Below, in pieces: positions 29,386-39,205 of a stretch of 64,000 bases of DNA. The position numbers and the translations under genes were made by a program. Within the stretch, counting starts at the first letter, position 1; every line of letters begins with the position of its first letter. A model generated the notes under the pieces. That model saw only the letters and a list, made by a program, of their open reading frames with translations. It did not search any database and was not told the origin of the DNA. The stretch covers positions 1 to 64,000 of the forward strand of contig NZ_LFVU01000004.1 of the NCBI RefSeq assembly GCF_001047375.1, in the 5' to 3' direction. This DNA is from Clostridium cylindrosporum DSM 605. GTDB taxonomy: Bacteria > Bacillota > Clostridia > Clostridiales > Caloramatoraceae.

Positions 29386-30275
29386 CTATCATCTTCTCCT
29401 TCTTTACCCGCAGCCTTAAGTGCTTCTATTGCAACCTCAATTTGTGAGTCATCTGGTTCCTTTGTAGTAAGCTTTTGAAGGTATAGTCCTGGAGTTGATA
29501 GTATTCTAGCAAAACGGGAATCACTCCCCCCTTGCCATTTTATAAATTCATATGATATTCCAGCTATGATAGGAAGCATTATTATTCTAAGCAGTATTCT
29601 TACCTTAAGATCCGGCCAACCAAAAACTGAAAATACTAAAATACCTACAATAATAACTGTAAGCATAAAATTAGTTCCACACCTAGGATGAAGTGTAGTA
29701 TATTTTCTAACATTTTCAACAGTTAAAGGCTCCTCTGCTTCATAACAAAATATAGTTTTATGCTCTGCACCATGATACATAAATACCCTTTTAACATCAT
29801 CCATTTTACCAATAAAATAGATATAAGCAAGAAATATTATAACCTTTATTAACCCTTCAAAAAGATTAATTATAATTGTATTACTAGTAACATTCTTTGC
29901 AACATCTGCAACTACGGTTGGTAGTAGAGCAAATAATAAAAGCGAAATTCCAAATGATATAACAAGAGTAGTTACTAAAACTAGCTTTTCTTTAAAATCT
30001 TTTTTTCTATCTATATTCTCCTCATTTCCCTCAACTATATCTGCTGAATGAGAAAGCATCTTTGTACCAAGCATTAAAGATTCTAAAAGTGCTAGGGTTC
30101 CTCTTATAATAGGAAGGGAGCAAAACTTATTTTTCTTTGATAGTGGAACGTTTTTATCCGACTTAACAAATATCTCTCCATTTTCCTTTCTAACTGCAAG
30201 GGCTATGGTACTTGGCCCTCTCATCATCACACCTTCTATAACTGCCTGGCCACCTATATTCGTTTTCTTCGCCAT
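29379..30275 (-). CDS. yqhQ: DUF1385 membrane protein (YqhQ-like)
   Basis: A 298-residue protein of the DUF1385 family. NIGGQAVIEGVMMRGP at the N-terminus and YHGAEHKTIFCYE near residue 166, plus HPRCGTNFML, are the family's conserved segments. About four hydrophobic helices. The ATG with AAGGAGATGTTT is preferred to one two codons upstream. Often adjacent to rpmE-prmC-prfA in clostridia. Function unknown; metal binding is possible given the conserved His, Glu and Cys. Confidence 0.85.
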   Translation of the reverse strand: MAKKTNIGGQAVIEGVMMRGPSTIALAVRKENGEIFVKSDKNVPLSKKNKFCSLPIIRGTLALLESLMLGTKMLSHSADIVEGNEENIDRKKDFKEKLVLVTTLVISFGISLLLFALLPTVVADVAKNVTSNTIIINLFEGLIKVIIFLAYIYFIGKMDDVKRVFMYHGAEHKTIFCYEAEEPLTVENVRKYTTLHPRCGTNFMLTVIIVGILVFSVFGWPDLKVRILLRIIMLPIIAGISYEFIKWQGGSDSRFARILSTPGLYLQKLTTKEPDDSQIEVAIEALKAAGKEGEDDRW

Positions 30276-30285
30276 AAACATCTCC

Positions 30286-30495
30286 TTAATCCCATAAATC
30301 TAGAAAGCTATCTGCTTCCTTTTTTCTTTTATTAGTTTCATTTAAGTCTATGTGGTAAAGGCCACACTTATAGTATATAACATCCCCTTCTTCTGCTTTT
30401 CCCTTTATCTTATCAAGCAGTATATTTTGCATAGAACCATCATCAAATTCTACAACTGCAAATTTTTCATTTATTCTATCTATTACTCCAATCAT
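30286..30495 (-). CDS. DUF3006 family small protein
   Basis: A 69-residue soluble protein, MIGVIDRINEKFAVVEFDDG, of the DUF3006 type: a short beta-barrel-like fold that often begins with a phrase such as VIDRFE.GFAV. ATG chosen 7 nt after AGAGG. It precedes yqhQ by 10 nt. Role unknown. Confidence 0.7.
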   Translation of the reverse strand: MIGVIDRINEKFAVVEFDDGSMQNILLDKIKGKAEEGDVIYYKCGLYHIDLNETNKRKKEADSFLDLWD

Positions 30496-30590
30496 AATAA
30501 AACCTCTCACAATTCCTTATTATGATTATACTCCAAAACATATACTATTTAAACTTAATGAAATTTATAATTTATGAGTTTTTGGATATA

Positions 30591-30615
30591 AAAAAAGACC
30601 GGTATTCTCCGGCCC
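30591..30615 (-). terminator. Terminator after rpmE
   Basis: GCCGG / CCGGT stem followed on the minus strand by a run of seven T. Confidence 0.78.
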
Positions 30616-30619
30616 TTTA

Positions 30620-30826
30620 TTATTCTGATAAATTGTATTTCTTCATGAACTTTTCTATTCTACCACCAGTATCTAGCACCTTATGCTTTCCTGTGTAGAA
30701 AGGATGACACTTTGAACAAACTTCTACCTTAAGTTCATCTTTAACTGATCCTGTTGTGAAATTATTTCCACAAGCACACTTTACAACTGCTTCGTTGTTG
30801 TAGTTTGGATGAATTCCTTCTCTCAT
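30620..30826 (-). CDS. rpmE: 50S ribosomal protein L31, zinc-binding type
   Basis: A 68-residue L31. [10 protein letters not shown] at the start and [18 protein letters not shown] are diagnostic. Cysteines in CACG and CSKC form the zinc site, so this is the C+ form, used when zinc is sufficient. The ATG has AGAGGTG upstream; an in-frame GTG three codons earlier overlaps it. Confidence 0.96.
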   Translation of the reverse strand: MREGIHPNYNNEAVVKCACGNNFTTGSVKDELKVEVCSKCHPFYTGKHKVLDTGGRIEKFMKKYNLSE

Positions 30827-31012
30827 GCGTTTCACCTCTTTCTTACTGTAAGTTAATATTTTAAGTTTCTACTTATTTGTAGATTACTACCTTTTAAAAG
30901 ACACTAATGCCCTATATAATCTGTCAAGCTCACTAGAAACCGAAGTTATCCCCAGTTTCCTTCCATGTCAACTCCAATATTATAACATAGTGAATATTTT
31001 TAATCAACCACT

Positions 31013-32452
31013 TTATAGCAGATTTTCATCCTTTGCAATTTTAGGAAAAATATCCACAAACTCTTTATTTGATTGGGTTTTAGTCATTATATTAAGTAAC
31101 TTTTCTGTAGCTTCATGTGAAACGTTGTTTGAAAGAAGTCTTCTAACACTTGTTGAAACACTAATTTCCTCTGGAGTTAAAATAAGATCTTCTCTTCTCG
31201 TTCCAGATTTATTTATATCTATTGCAGGGAATATTCTTCTTTCTTGAAGTCTTCTATCAAGATGAAGTTCCATATTACCTGTTCCCTTAAATTCCTCAAA
31301 AATAACCTCATCCATTCTGCTACCTGTTTCTACAAGTGAAGTTGCAAGAATAGTAAGACTTCCACCTTCAACTAGGTTTCTTGCCGCTCCGAAGAACTTC
31401 TTAGGCTGAGTTAATGCTCCAGGGTCAAGTCCCCCGGATAAAGTTCTACCTGTAGGTTGAATAATAAGGTTATACGCCCTTGCAAGTCTTGTTAAACTAT
31501 CCATTAGTATAACAACATCTTTCTTCATTTCAACAAGTCTTTTTGCTCTTTCTAATGTAAGCTTTGCAACTCTAGCATGGCTATCTGGTTCTTCATCAAA
31601 TGTTGAGTATACAACATCTCCCTTAATACTTCTTTTCATATCTGTAACTTCTTCCGGTCTTTCATCTATTAGAAGTACTATAAGTTCTATGTCAGGATGG
31701 TTCTTTGCAATTGCATTTGCTATCTTCTTGATAAGAACAGTTTTACCAGCCTTTGGAGGTGCAACTATCATTCCTCTTTGTCCACGACCAACAGGCGATA
31801 ATATATCTATAAGTCTTGTAGACATATCACTTCCAATAGTTTCAAGATCCATCTTTTTATCTGGATATATAGGAGTTAAATCATCAAAATGACTTCTTCC
31901 TATAATTCTATCAGGGCTTCCCCCATTAACCTCTTGAAGATATACAAGTGCCTTATACTTTTCAGTTTCCTTAGGAAATCTAGCCTTCCCCTTTATCTTA
32001 TCACCTGTTCTAAGACCAAACTTTCTAATTTGTGATGGAGATACGTAAATGTCTCTTTGACCTTGTTGATAATTATCTATTCTAAGAAATCCATATGACT
32101 GGTTATCAATATGTTCAAATATACCTTCAACTGTATCTGAGTCTGCAAGAAGGGCTTGCATTTTCTTTCTCTTATCTTCATCTATATCATGAAGATTCAT
32201 ATCTCTATTATTAGGTCTTGGCTTCGGTGCTATTTTCTCCACAAGTTCAATAGCAGGTCTTACTTCTTCTTCTATAACTTTCTCAATAACCTCTGGAACC
32301 TCTTCTTCTTTTTCTTCCTTTTTATTATCAAAATTTAAAATTTGCTCAATTAACTCACTTTTTCTATACTTAGACACTGCCTTAATCCCCATATCCTTAC
32401 CAATATGCCTAAGTTCATCCAGAGTTTTTTCTTTAAGCGATTCAAAATTCAT
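31013..32452 (-). CDS. rho: Transcription termination factor Rho
   Basis: A 479-residue hexameric RNA helicase. The N-terminal SAP-like helical domain ([16 protein letters not shown]) is followed by an acidic linker (residues about 45-75) and the RNA-binding fold with YGFLRIDNY near residue 120. The ATPase has Walker [16 protein letters not shown] near residue 232 and Walker [17 protein letters not shown] near residue 315. The Q-loop [17 protein letters not shown] follows. Somewhat longer than Bacillus Rho because of the linker. Confidence 0.97.
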   Translation of the reverse strand: MNFESLKEKTLDELRHIGKDMGIKAVSKYRKSELIEQILNFDNKKEEKEEEVPEVIEKVIEEEVRPAIELVEKIAPKPRPNNRDMNLHDIDEDKRKKMQALLADSDTVEGIFEHIDNQSYGFLRIDNYQQGQRDIYVSPSQIRKFGLRTGDKIKGKARFPKETEKYKALVYLQEVNGGSPDRIIGRSHFDDLTPIYPDKKMDLETIGSDMSTRLIDILSPVGRGQRGMIVAPPKAGKTVLIKKIANAIAKNHPDIELIVLLIDERPEEVTDMKRSIKGDVVYSTFDEEPDSHARVAKLTLERAKRLVEMKKDVVILMDSLTRLARAYNLIIQPTGRTLSGGLDPGALTQPKKFFGAARNLVEGGSLTILATSLVETGSRMDEVIFEEFKGTGNMELHLDRRLQERRIFPAIDINKSGTRREDLILTPEEISVSTSVRRLLSNNVSHEATEKLLNIMTKTQSNKEFVDIFPKIAKDENLL

Positions 32453-32521
32453 AATACACCTCCTGTATCCTTAAAAATTAATCCTATGAGAATCTTAGGT
32501 AATATAACTTATACTACCTAT

Positions 32522-32550
32522 TCTATATAAATCTAAAGTTATAACTTCAA
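32522..32550 (-). promoter_or_regulatory. Possible rho promoter
   Basis: Minus-strand TTGAAG, 17 nt, TATAGA, leaving a leader of about 65 nt. The rest of the rho-glpX gap (32551-32820) is AT-rich with no gene that I can support. Confidence 0.35.
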
Positions 32551-32824
32551 CGAAAATAAAATCTATTGACATATTACATTAGTTAATAAATATCTGAAAT
32601 ATAATCTCGACATGACTTTTGACATTTCGACTAATTAAATGGTATATAAATTAGATACTTTTATTACCTTTACTTATACATTTTATATTTCACCTTTGAA
32701 AATGTAAAGTAAAATATATTTATTCAATAATTCGCAATCTAATAACATGTTTCTATTAAAAAATTCTATAGAAAATTACTATAAGCACCTATTACTTTAT
32801 TATCATAACATCTAACCAAAACAA

Positions 32825-32845
32825 GGGCATCTTTAGAAGATACCC
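32825..32845 (-). terminator. Weak terminator-like hairpin after glpX
   Basis: Arms GGGCATCTT and AAGATACCC (one mismatch), 20 nt after the glpX stop. Only a broken T-run follows. Confidence 0.5.
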
Positions 32846-32864
32846 TATATAGTACATTAAAATA

Positions 32865-33827
32865 TTATCTTTTGTTTTTTGCTAAATTATGAACTGTATC
32901 CACAAATCTAATAGTTCCTGTTTTCGCTCTCATAACTATTGATTGAGTTTTTGCTATATCATTTTGGTAGTTAACAACTCCCTTTAAAAGGTCTCCATCA
33001 GAAACACCTGTAGCTGCAAAATACACTTCATCACCTTTAACTAAATCATCTAGTGTAAGGATCTTACTACAGTCATCTATACCCATTTTCTTACATCTAT
33101 CAATTTCTTCTTGAGTTTCAGGGTATAGTCTTCCTTGCATGTCTCCACCTAGGCACTTCATAGCACAAGCCGCTATAACTCCCTCAGGTGCTCCACCTCT
33201 TCCTACCATTATGTCTACACCTGTATCTTCAAAACCAGTTGCTATTGCTGAAGCCACATCACCATCTGTAATAAGCTTCATTCTAGCTCCAACTTTTCTA
33301 ACCTCGTCCATATGATGTTGATGTCTTTCTCTATCAAGCATAATAACAGTTACATCTTCAACTTTCTTCCCTAGTGCCTTTGCAACATTTATTATGTTTT
33401 CACTTAAAGGTGCATCAAGACTTACACATCCAGCTGCCTTTGGTCCTACAGCTATCTTATCCATATACATATCTGGTGCATGAAGTAGGCATCCCTTTCT
33501 TGCGATCCCTACAACTGCTATAGCATTAGGAACCCCTTTTGCAACAAGGTTTGTTCCATCAAGTGGGTCTACTGCTATGTCAACCTCTATAGAATCTTCT
33601 CCACCATGCCCTACTTTTTCACCTATATAAAGCATTGGAGCCTCGTCCATTTCTCCTTCTCCAATAACTACTGTTCCCCTAATATTTAGAAGGTCAAAAG
33701 TCTTTCTCATACCGTCAACAGCTGCTTGGTCTGCTGCAATCTTATCACCACGACCCATAAGTTTTGCAGAATTTAACGCTGCGGCCTCTGTTACTCTAAC
33801 TAATCCTAAGGCTAGATCTCTATCCAT
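32865..33827 (-). CDS. glpX: Class II fructose-1,6-bisphosphatase
   Basis: A 320-residue GlpX enzyme that makes fructose 6-phosphate for gluconeogenesis. Metal-binding motifs GEGEMDEAPMLY near residue 55 and VDPLDGTN near residue 86 are present, and GGAPEGVIAACAMKCLGG near residue 210 is the substrate region. Length is normal. It stands alone between rho and the pyruvate-kinase-like gene. Confidence 0.94.
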   Translation of the reverse strand: MDRDLALGLVRVTEAAALNSAKLMGRGDKIAADQAAVDGMRKTFDLLNIRGTVVIGEGEMDEAPMLYIGEKVGHGGEDSIEVDIAVDPLDGTNLVAKGVPNAIAVVGIARKGCLLHAPDMYMDKIAVGPKAAGCVSLDAPLSENIINVAKALGKKVEDVTVIMLDRERHQHHMDEVRKVGARMKLITDGDVASAIATGFEDTGVDIMVGRGGAPEGVIAACAMKCLGGDMQGRLYPETQEEIDRCKKMGIDDCSKILTLDDLVKGDEVYFAATGVSDGDLLKGVVNYQNDIAKTQSIVMRAKTGTIRFVDTVHNLAKNKR

Positions 33828-33968
33828 ACTTATATCCTCCCAATGTGCTATACACTTACAAATCTTTTAATTCAATTATATACAACTTTTTTAAAGTGTG
33901 TCAATAATATGTCTTTATGTTTATAGTTATTAAATCAATATGTTATATTAATTATTAAATAGTATAGT

Positions 33969-34985
33969 TTATTTAGTATATTTTTCTATAAGATCCTTTA
34001 AAATCTCCACCCCAAAACTTGGATTATTCGATGTACCTACTTCCCCAGCTAACATAAATCCATTAACCCCTAGCTTAATAGAATTATATATATCATTTAG
34101 TTCTCCAATTGTAGGCATTTTTTCCTTTTTAGATGATTCTAAAACATATGTAGCAATAACAAATGGTTTATCACTATTCTTCATTTTCTTTAAAAGGCCT
34201 TCTTGAATAATAGGTATCATGTAATATGGAACCTCAGCTTTAAGATCACCACGCCCTAGCATTATGCCATCACTTATCTTTAGAATTTCGTCAATATTAT
34301 CCATGCCTTCTTGACATTCTATTTTGGACCAAACCTTAGGATACTTAAATCCTTCTATATTAGAGTAACTTTCAATGCACCTTCTAACATCTTCTATATC
34401 CTTTTTTCCTGATACATAGGATGCACATATAATATCAACACCTTTTTTTACTCCCCATTCAATATCCTTTTTATCTTTTTCAGAAATCCGAAGCCTTTTT
34501 CTATCTATACCTGGAAGATTAATCCCTTTTTCCTCCCTTATAACCCCGCCTTTTACTGCCTCTGCCATAATAAATCTTGAATCCTTTTTAATTATCCTAA
34601 AATGCATAGTTGCATCCTTCATAAATATCTCTCTAGCACCTAAAAGATCTAAAAAGTCCCCTTCATAATTAATTGGAATAAGAGGATACTTTGATACTTT
34701 GAATCTATTTATATACATATCATCAAGACAGAATAATACCTTTTCACCTTTTTTAATAAGAACTTCTCCTACAAACCTTTTCGAAACTCTAAGTTTATTC
34801 CCTTGTAAATCTTGCATTATTTGGACACTTGGATAATTTCTTTTTATGTCTTTAATAAGTTTTTCTATTTTACTATATTGCGAATGAGAAAAGTTAAATC
34901 TTGAAGTAGTCATACCTGCATTAACTAACCTTTCAATATCAGCTATAGTATTTATTTTAGGTCCCATGGAGCAAATCAGATACAT
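33969..34985 (-). CDS. Pyruvate-kinase-like protein lacking the C-terminal domain
   Basis: A 338-residue protein, against about 470 or more for a full pyruvate kinase. TSRFNFSHSQYSKIEKL, IMQDLQGNKLRV, the catalytic-Lys region WSKIECQEGMDNIDEIL and SDGIMLGRGDLKAEVP show a TIM-barrel with a short B domain. The effector-binding C-terminal domain is absent and the gene ends cleanly. Lys and metal-binding residues look retained, so it could be an unregulated kinase or a paralogue with another role. A separate full-length pyruvate kinase probably lies elsewhere in the genome (inference). Confidence 0.8.
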   Translation of the reverse strand: MYLICSMGPKINTIADIERLVNAGMTTSRFNFSHSQYSKIEKLIKDIKRNYPSVQIMQDLQGNKLRVSKRFVGEVLIKKGEKVLFCLDDMYINRFKVSKYPLIPINYEGDFLDLLGAREIFMKDATMHFRIIKKDSRFIMAEAVKGGVIREEKGINLPGIDRKRLRISEKDKKDIEWGVKKGVDIICASYVSGKKDIEDVRRCIESYSNIEGFKYPKVWSKIECQEGMDNIDEILKISDGIMLGRGDLKAEVPYYMIPIIQEGLLKKMKNSDKPFVIATYVLESSKKEKMPTIGELNDIYNSIKLGVNGFMLAGEVGTSNNPSFGVEILKDLIEKYTK

Positions 34986-35044
34986 CCTCTACACCTCATT
35001 TAACTTAAATATTTAAAGTAAATACATTACAATCTAAACCATAG

Positions 35045-35088
35045 AAAAAGCTCCCCTAGAGAATAAAATTCCCTAAAAAGAGCTTTTT
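35045..35088 (-). terminator. Terminator after the transaldolase gene
   Basis: Arms AAAAAGCTC and GAGCTTTTT with an inner CCTA(G)/(C)CCTA region. Confidence 0.72.
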
Positions 35089-35093
35089 AATTA

Positions 35094-35738
35094 CTATTTT
35101 TCAAAACTTTCCCAATCCTTCATAAACTTTTCAATACCTATATCAGTTTGTGGATGCTGAGTCATTTGTTTTAGTACTTTAAAAGGAACTGTTGATATAT
35201 GACTTCCAGCTAGAGCTGAGTTAATAGCATGAATAGGATGTCTTATGCTTGCGGAAATAATTTCTGTTTCTATACCATGTATTTCAAACATAGAAACTAT
35301 CTCCTCTATTAGCTTTATCCCTTCTTGACCTACATCATCTAATCTGCCAACAAAAGGACTAACATATGTTGCACCACTTTTCGCAGCAAGTAATGCCTGT
35401 GCTGATGAGAAAATAAGAGTAACATTTGTCTTAATTCCTTCACTTGAAAGAACCTTTACAGCTTTAAGACCTTCAATTGTCATAGGAATTTTTACTACTA
35501 TATTTTGATGTATCTTTGAAAGTTCACGTCCTTCATTAATCATGCCTTGCGACTCAAGACTTATAACCTCCGCACTAATAGGTCCATTAACTATTTCAGC
35601 TATCTCACGAACAACCTGAACAAAATCTCTACCCTCTTTAGCTATAAGTGAAGGATTAGTTGTAACTCCGGATATTATCCCCCAGCTTTCTGCTTCTCTA
35701 ATTTCTTCGACATTTGCAGTATCAATAAAAAGTTTCAC
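35094..35738 (-). CDS. Transaldolase, TalC/FsaA subfamily
   Basis: A 214-residue short transaldolase. [20 protein letters not shown] and [15 protein letters not shown] at the N-terminus and the Schiff-base Lys in [15 protein letters not shown] near residue 85 are typical. The subfamily includes true transaldolases and fructose-6-phosphate aldolases; sequence reading does not separate them with certainty. It gives the organism a non-oxidative pentose phosphate link together with rpiB. Confidence 0.9.
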   Translation of the reverse strand: MKLFIDTANVEEIREAESWGIISGVTTNPSLIAKEGRDFVQVVREIAEIVNGPISAEVISLESQGMINEGRELSKIHQNIVVKIPMTIEGLKAVKVLSSEGIKTNVTLIFSSAQALLAAKSGATYVSPFVGRLDDVGQEGIKLIEEIVSMFEIHGIETEIISASIRHPIHAINSALAGSHISTVPFKVLKQMTQHPQTDIGIEKFMKDWESFEK

Positions 35739-35775
35739 TTTAAATTCCTCCTATATACACCTATCCTGTTTAGTA

Positions 35776-36171
35776 TTATTTTAACACCCTTTTACTTTTA
35801 TCTTCAACAACTCCAATAAATTTTAATAGGTTTAACATATCATTCATATATTTTTCTATAATATCATCAATATAAGGAGTCTTTCCAAAGAAAGCAATCT
35901 CCATACCAGAATCCGGACATGCTACTATATTAATATTCTTTTCTAGGATATCTTTCCTTTTTATATTATATATATGATAATTATCACATGCTATACAACT
36001 TATTTTAAGGATAATATCAGTAGCATTAAATCCTATCAACACAATATCCTTATTACAGTTACACCTTATAGTATTATTAACTTTTAAGTTGAACATGTTA
36101 AAATCAGATACATTATACTTTCCACACTCACTACATTTAACCGCTATCTTGTTGGAAGCATTCAAAATCAA
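35776..36171 (-). CDS. Cysteine-rich small protein, possible zinc binder
   Basis: A 131-residue protein starting at a TTG after GGAGGTGAG. Two Cys pairs (KCSECGKYN near residue 12 and RCNCNKD near residue 37) suggest a zinc ribbon, and a third set, SCIACDNYH, follows near residue 58. The C-terminal half is helical. I do not recognise the family; nucleic-acid or protein binding is possible. It lies alone between ywiB and the transaldolase gene. Confidence 0.65.
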   Translation of the reverse strand: MILNASNKIAVKCSECGKYNVSDFNMFNLKVNNTIRCNCNKDIVLIGFNATDIILKISCIACDNYHIYNIKRKDILEKNINIVACPDSGMEIAFFGKTPYIDDIIEKYMNDMLNLLKFIGVVEDKSKRVLK

Positions 36172-36317
36172 TACTACTCACCTCCGTATTAATATCTATT
36201 CTTTATAATAGTTAAAATTCCTTTTATTTTTCACAAAAAAACACTCTATTACTTTATTATTTATAGAAAATAGCTATACTAATTAGTATAAGCATCAAAT
36301 ATATAGACAAACTACAA

Positions 36318-36367
36318 GAGTGCTCCTAATACTTTTCTTCACAGACTTAAAGGCATTAGGAGCACTC
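36318..36367 (-). terminator. Terminator after ywiB
   Basis: Arms GAGTGCTCCTAAT and ATTAGGAGCACTC, a 13-bp perfect stem with a 24-nt loop. Confidence 0.72.
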
Positions 36368-36380
36368 TCATTTAAACTAT

Positions 36381-36812
36381 TTAATTTATTTCTTCAATTG
36401 TTAATACCAATTTATTTTCGCTAATATTTGTACCCTGGGTTTCTATAATATAATCAAGTTCAACTCTTCCACCGCATTCGTTAACGTCAATACTAACTCT
36501 TCCTGGCTTTACTACAACCTCAAAGGCTCCATGTTCAGTACCATAAAGGCTTATATGATCATTACCTAATTTAAAAAGCAAATGTGATGTAGTTGTACCC
36601 TCTCTAAATAAATTCACCTCATCAGAGCCTATCTTAATACTAGTCTTAGTTCCCTTCATTCCTGAAATTTCACTTTCCTCATATTCAGCAATATAAATAT
36701 CATTAAGCTTACTAAATAACCCTTCAGTAACTAGTTCTATTTCTTCAACTTCTTCACCAAAGCTTTGAATAGTCTTTACAGTGATCATAACCTTCTTTGA
36801 TTTACTCTTCAC
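36381..36812 (-). CDS. ywiB: DUF1934 family protein (YwiB-like)
   Basis: A 143-residue beta-rich protein of the DUF1934/YwiB type, a calycin-like fold. The run GTKTSIKIGSDEVNLFREGTTTS and the C-terminal GGRVELDYII are characteristic. GTG start with GGAGG 8 nt upstream; a further GTG overlaps that site. It follows murI by 37 nt. Function unknown. Confidence 0.75.
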   Translation of the reverse strand: MKSKSKKVMITVKTIQSFGEEVEEIELVTEGLFSKLNDIYIAEYEESEISGMKGTKTSIKIGSDEVNLFREGTTTSHLLFKLGNDHISLYGTEHGAFEVVVKPGRVSIDVNECGGRVELDYIIETQGTNISENKLVLTIEEIN

Positions 36813-36849
36813 AATAGCCACCTCCTTTAAATATTAATCTAAAATATAA

Positions 36850-37653
36850 TTAATATTTCTCTATATCTATCTCTAGTATATTATCAATCTCTCTATTTAG
36901 GAACCTCTCCCCAACTTCTATGAACTTAGATGAATTGTCACTTACATAATACTTATATTCTCCTTTAACATCTTCATCATTTTTCAAATCCATTTCAGTT
37001 AACCTATCTAAAAGTTCTAAAGCTGTTTCCTTGGCTGGATTAATAAGCTTAACTTTATCCCCCATAACATCTTGAACAACCTTATTTAGCAAAGGATAGT
37101 GTGTACATCCCATAACAAGAGTATCAACTCCAAGAGTCTTCATATTTTCTAAGTATTCCTCAGCTATCATATATGAAACCTTTTTTTCACTCCATCCTTC
37201 CTCTGCTATAGGAACAAATAAAGGACATGGAGTTGAAAAAATTTCAGTACCTTCTTTAATAGAAGTTATCTCTTTAGAATAAGCACCACTTGAAACTGTT
37301 CCTTCTGTCCCAATAATACCTATTTTATTATTTCTTGTAGCACTTACAGCTGCTCTAGCCCCTGGAGAAATAACACCAATTATAGGAATGTTAAAATTCT
37401 CCCTTACAGCTTGAAGGGCAAAGGCAGATGCTGTATTACAAGCTATAACAATAGCCTTAACATCCTTTGTTTCTAAAAATCTAGATATTTGAAGTGAAAA
37501 CTTTTTTATAGTTTCCTTAGATTTATTCCCATAGGGTACCCTTGCAGTATCTCCAAAATAAACTATATCTTCATTCGGTAGTATGTTCATTATTTCCTTT
37601 GCAACAGTAAGTCCTCCGATTCCTGAGTCGAATACTCCTATTGGCTTTCTCAT
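36850..37653 (-). CDS. murI: Glutamate racemase
   Basis: A 267-residue cofactor-independent racemase making D-Glu for peptidoglycan. Catalytic Cys residues are in VIACNTASAFA near residue 72 and MGCTHYPLL near residue 183. IGVFDSGIGGLTVAKEI opens the protein. The ATG follows GGGGAAG; a GTG one codon earlier is the alternative. Confidence 0.95.
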   Translation of the reverse strand: MRKPIGVFDSGIGGLTVAKEIMNILPNEDIVYFGDTARVPYGNKSKETIKKFSLQISRFLETKDVKAIVIACNTASAFALQAVRENFNIPIIGVISPGARAAVSATRNNKIGIIGTEGTVSSGAYSKEITSIKEGTEIFSTPCPLFVPIAEEGWSEKKVSYMIAEEYLENMKTLGVDTLVMGCTHYPLLNKVVQDVMGDKVKLINPAKETALELLDRLTEMDLKNDEDVKGEYKYYVSDNSSKFIEVGERFLNREIDNILEIDIEKY

Positions 37654-37794
37654 CACTTAACTTCCCCACCTTCGCACAGAATCAAAAACGTCTGTTTTTT
37701 AACCCTATTATTATATCATAAAGGGGGTGGGGATTCTATATGCGCCCTTTATATGTAAGGAAAGCTTCACCGTAAGTATGTATTGTCTTATAAA

Positions 37795-37823
37795 AAATGC
37801 TACTGATTTCTCAGTAGCATTTC
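37795..37823 (-). terminator. Terminator of sleB-ypeB
   Basis: Arms AAATGCTACTGA and TCAGTAGCATTT with a TTTC loop, directly after ypeB. Confidence 0.8.
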
Positions 37824-37831
37824 TATATAAA

Positions 37832-39193
37832 TTACATAGTCAATTCACCATTTGGTGTTTCTATAACCTTTAGAATATTCTCTTCCTTACCTGTTTCAGC
37901 GTTTATATAGATTATATACTTTTCACCATCTTTACTTGCTACATATTCATAGCATAGAACTTCTCTACTTGAATCTATAGGAATATATGCTAATCTAATA
38001 TTTTCTACCTTTAATTTTTTTGAAATTTGATCCTGGTATTTTTTGTAGTCAATTTTTGGCTTTGGTATATATCTTTGTTTACTGTGATCTTTAAGATATG
38101 TACTTGCTTCCACACCTACTACTTCACCATTATCAAGGGCAACCTTAATTTTAATTTGGTCAGCATATATAACAACGCTATCCTTTACGTATACGTAATT
38201 AATTATTGCTACGTTGTCATATCTTAATGCATATAGTGGTATCATATCTTGATACCCTTTAGACTTCATATATTCCCTACCCTTGATAACCGCATCCTTT
38301 ACTGATAATTTATCAGTTTTTACATCACGATTATTAAGCATGTAGATTATCTTACCACCGTTTTTACTTATAGCTATATTAACTGTAGAATTCTTTTCAC
38401 CCTTTGTGTTTGCAGCAAAGGTGTAGGCTGGAATATTCATCCTACTTGATTCACCTGTAAACTTAATACCTTGAATTTTATCAGCACCAATAGCATCCTT
38501 TGCATTTTGAAGTGCTACATCCTTCGATACAAGTTTCTCTTCTAAAATCTTAGGTTTTATGTTAAGTACTTTATCAGAGAAAGGTCCATCATAAATAAGA
38601 GTAGGATAATCATTCATTTGATTAGATATATTTTGAAATTTAATATCTACATTATTTTCCTTTAAAGCACTATTTACATTGCCACTAACTTGATCCTTTA
38701 TTTGCTTCCAATCTATCTTACCCTCAGCTACATCCTTCTCAAGAGACTGTAATTGAAGAGTTAGATATGAAGAATAGTCTTTAAGTTCCTCTATTGTCTT
38801 AGCTTCCTTAGGATCTATATCAGCTCCTCTATTAGTGTTCTTTACTAATGTATATGTATAATCTGAAACTTGCGTTAAAAACTTAGAGGTTTGAGCTATG
38901 GATTCATTGGCAAGTGGCAAGTTATGTAGTTCATTTTTAGCTCCCTCTGCCTGCCTAGATATTTCTTCAAATAACAATACTCTTTGACCTGGAGTTTGGG
39001 ATACAGTTGCCTTAGATAAAGACACCTGCATATTCTTTACATTTTCCAAAAGACTATAAATCCTCATTTGATACTGTGCCTGAATATAGTTTTTGTAGGC
39101 TTTGTTTTCTGTATATATAACTGTACCAAAGCTTATTATTCCGATAATCGCTATAATAACAGCTAAAGAAATAAGTGTTTGACGTTTAAACAT
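37832..39193 (-). CDS. ypeB: Germination protein YpeB
   Basis: A 453-residue spore protein with one N-terminal membrane helix (residues about 7-27), a helical mid region and C-terminal PepSY-type repeats (YKDQIS... and DGEKYIIYINAETG). YpeB and SleB stabilise one another in the dormant spore. The ATG lies 7 nt after GGAGG; a GTG two codons earlier overlaps it. It follows sleB by 12 nt, the usual bicistron. Confidence 0.92.
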   Translation of the reverse strand: MFKRQTLISLAVIIAIIGIISFGTVIYTENKAYKNYIQAQYQMRIYSLLENVKNMQVSLSKATVSQTPGQRVLLFEEISRQAEGAKNELHNLPLANESIAQTSKFLTQVSDYTYTLVKNTNRGADIDPKEAKTIEELKDYSSYLTLQLQSLEKDVAEGKIDWKQIKDQVSGNVNSALKENNVDIKFQNISNQMNDYPTLIYDGPFSDKVLNIKPKILEEKLVSKDVALQNAKDAIGADKIQGIKFTGESSRMNIPAYTFAANTKGEKNSTVNIAISKNGGKIIYMLNNRDVKTDKLSVKDAVIKGREYMKSKGYQDMIPLYALRYDNVAIINYVYVKDSVVIYADQIKIKVALDNGEVVGVEASTYLKDHSKQRYIPKPKIDYKKYQDQISKKLKVENIRLAYIPIDSSREVLCYEYVASKDGEKYIIYINAETGKEENILKVIETPNGELTM

Positions 39194-39205
39194 ATCCACA
39201 CCTCC

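Noticed and set aside
32619-32647. Plus-strand TTGACA-N17-GTATAT in the rho-glpX gap
   Set aside because: It resembles a promoter, but no plus-strand gene or convincing terminator follows. Such matches arise by chance in AT-rich DNA.
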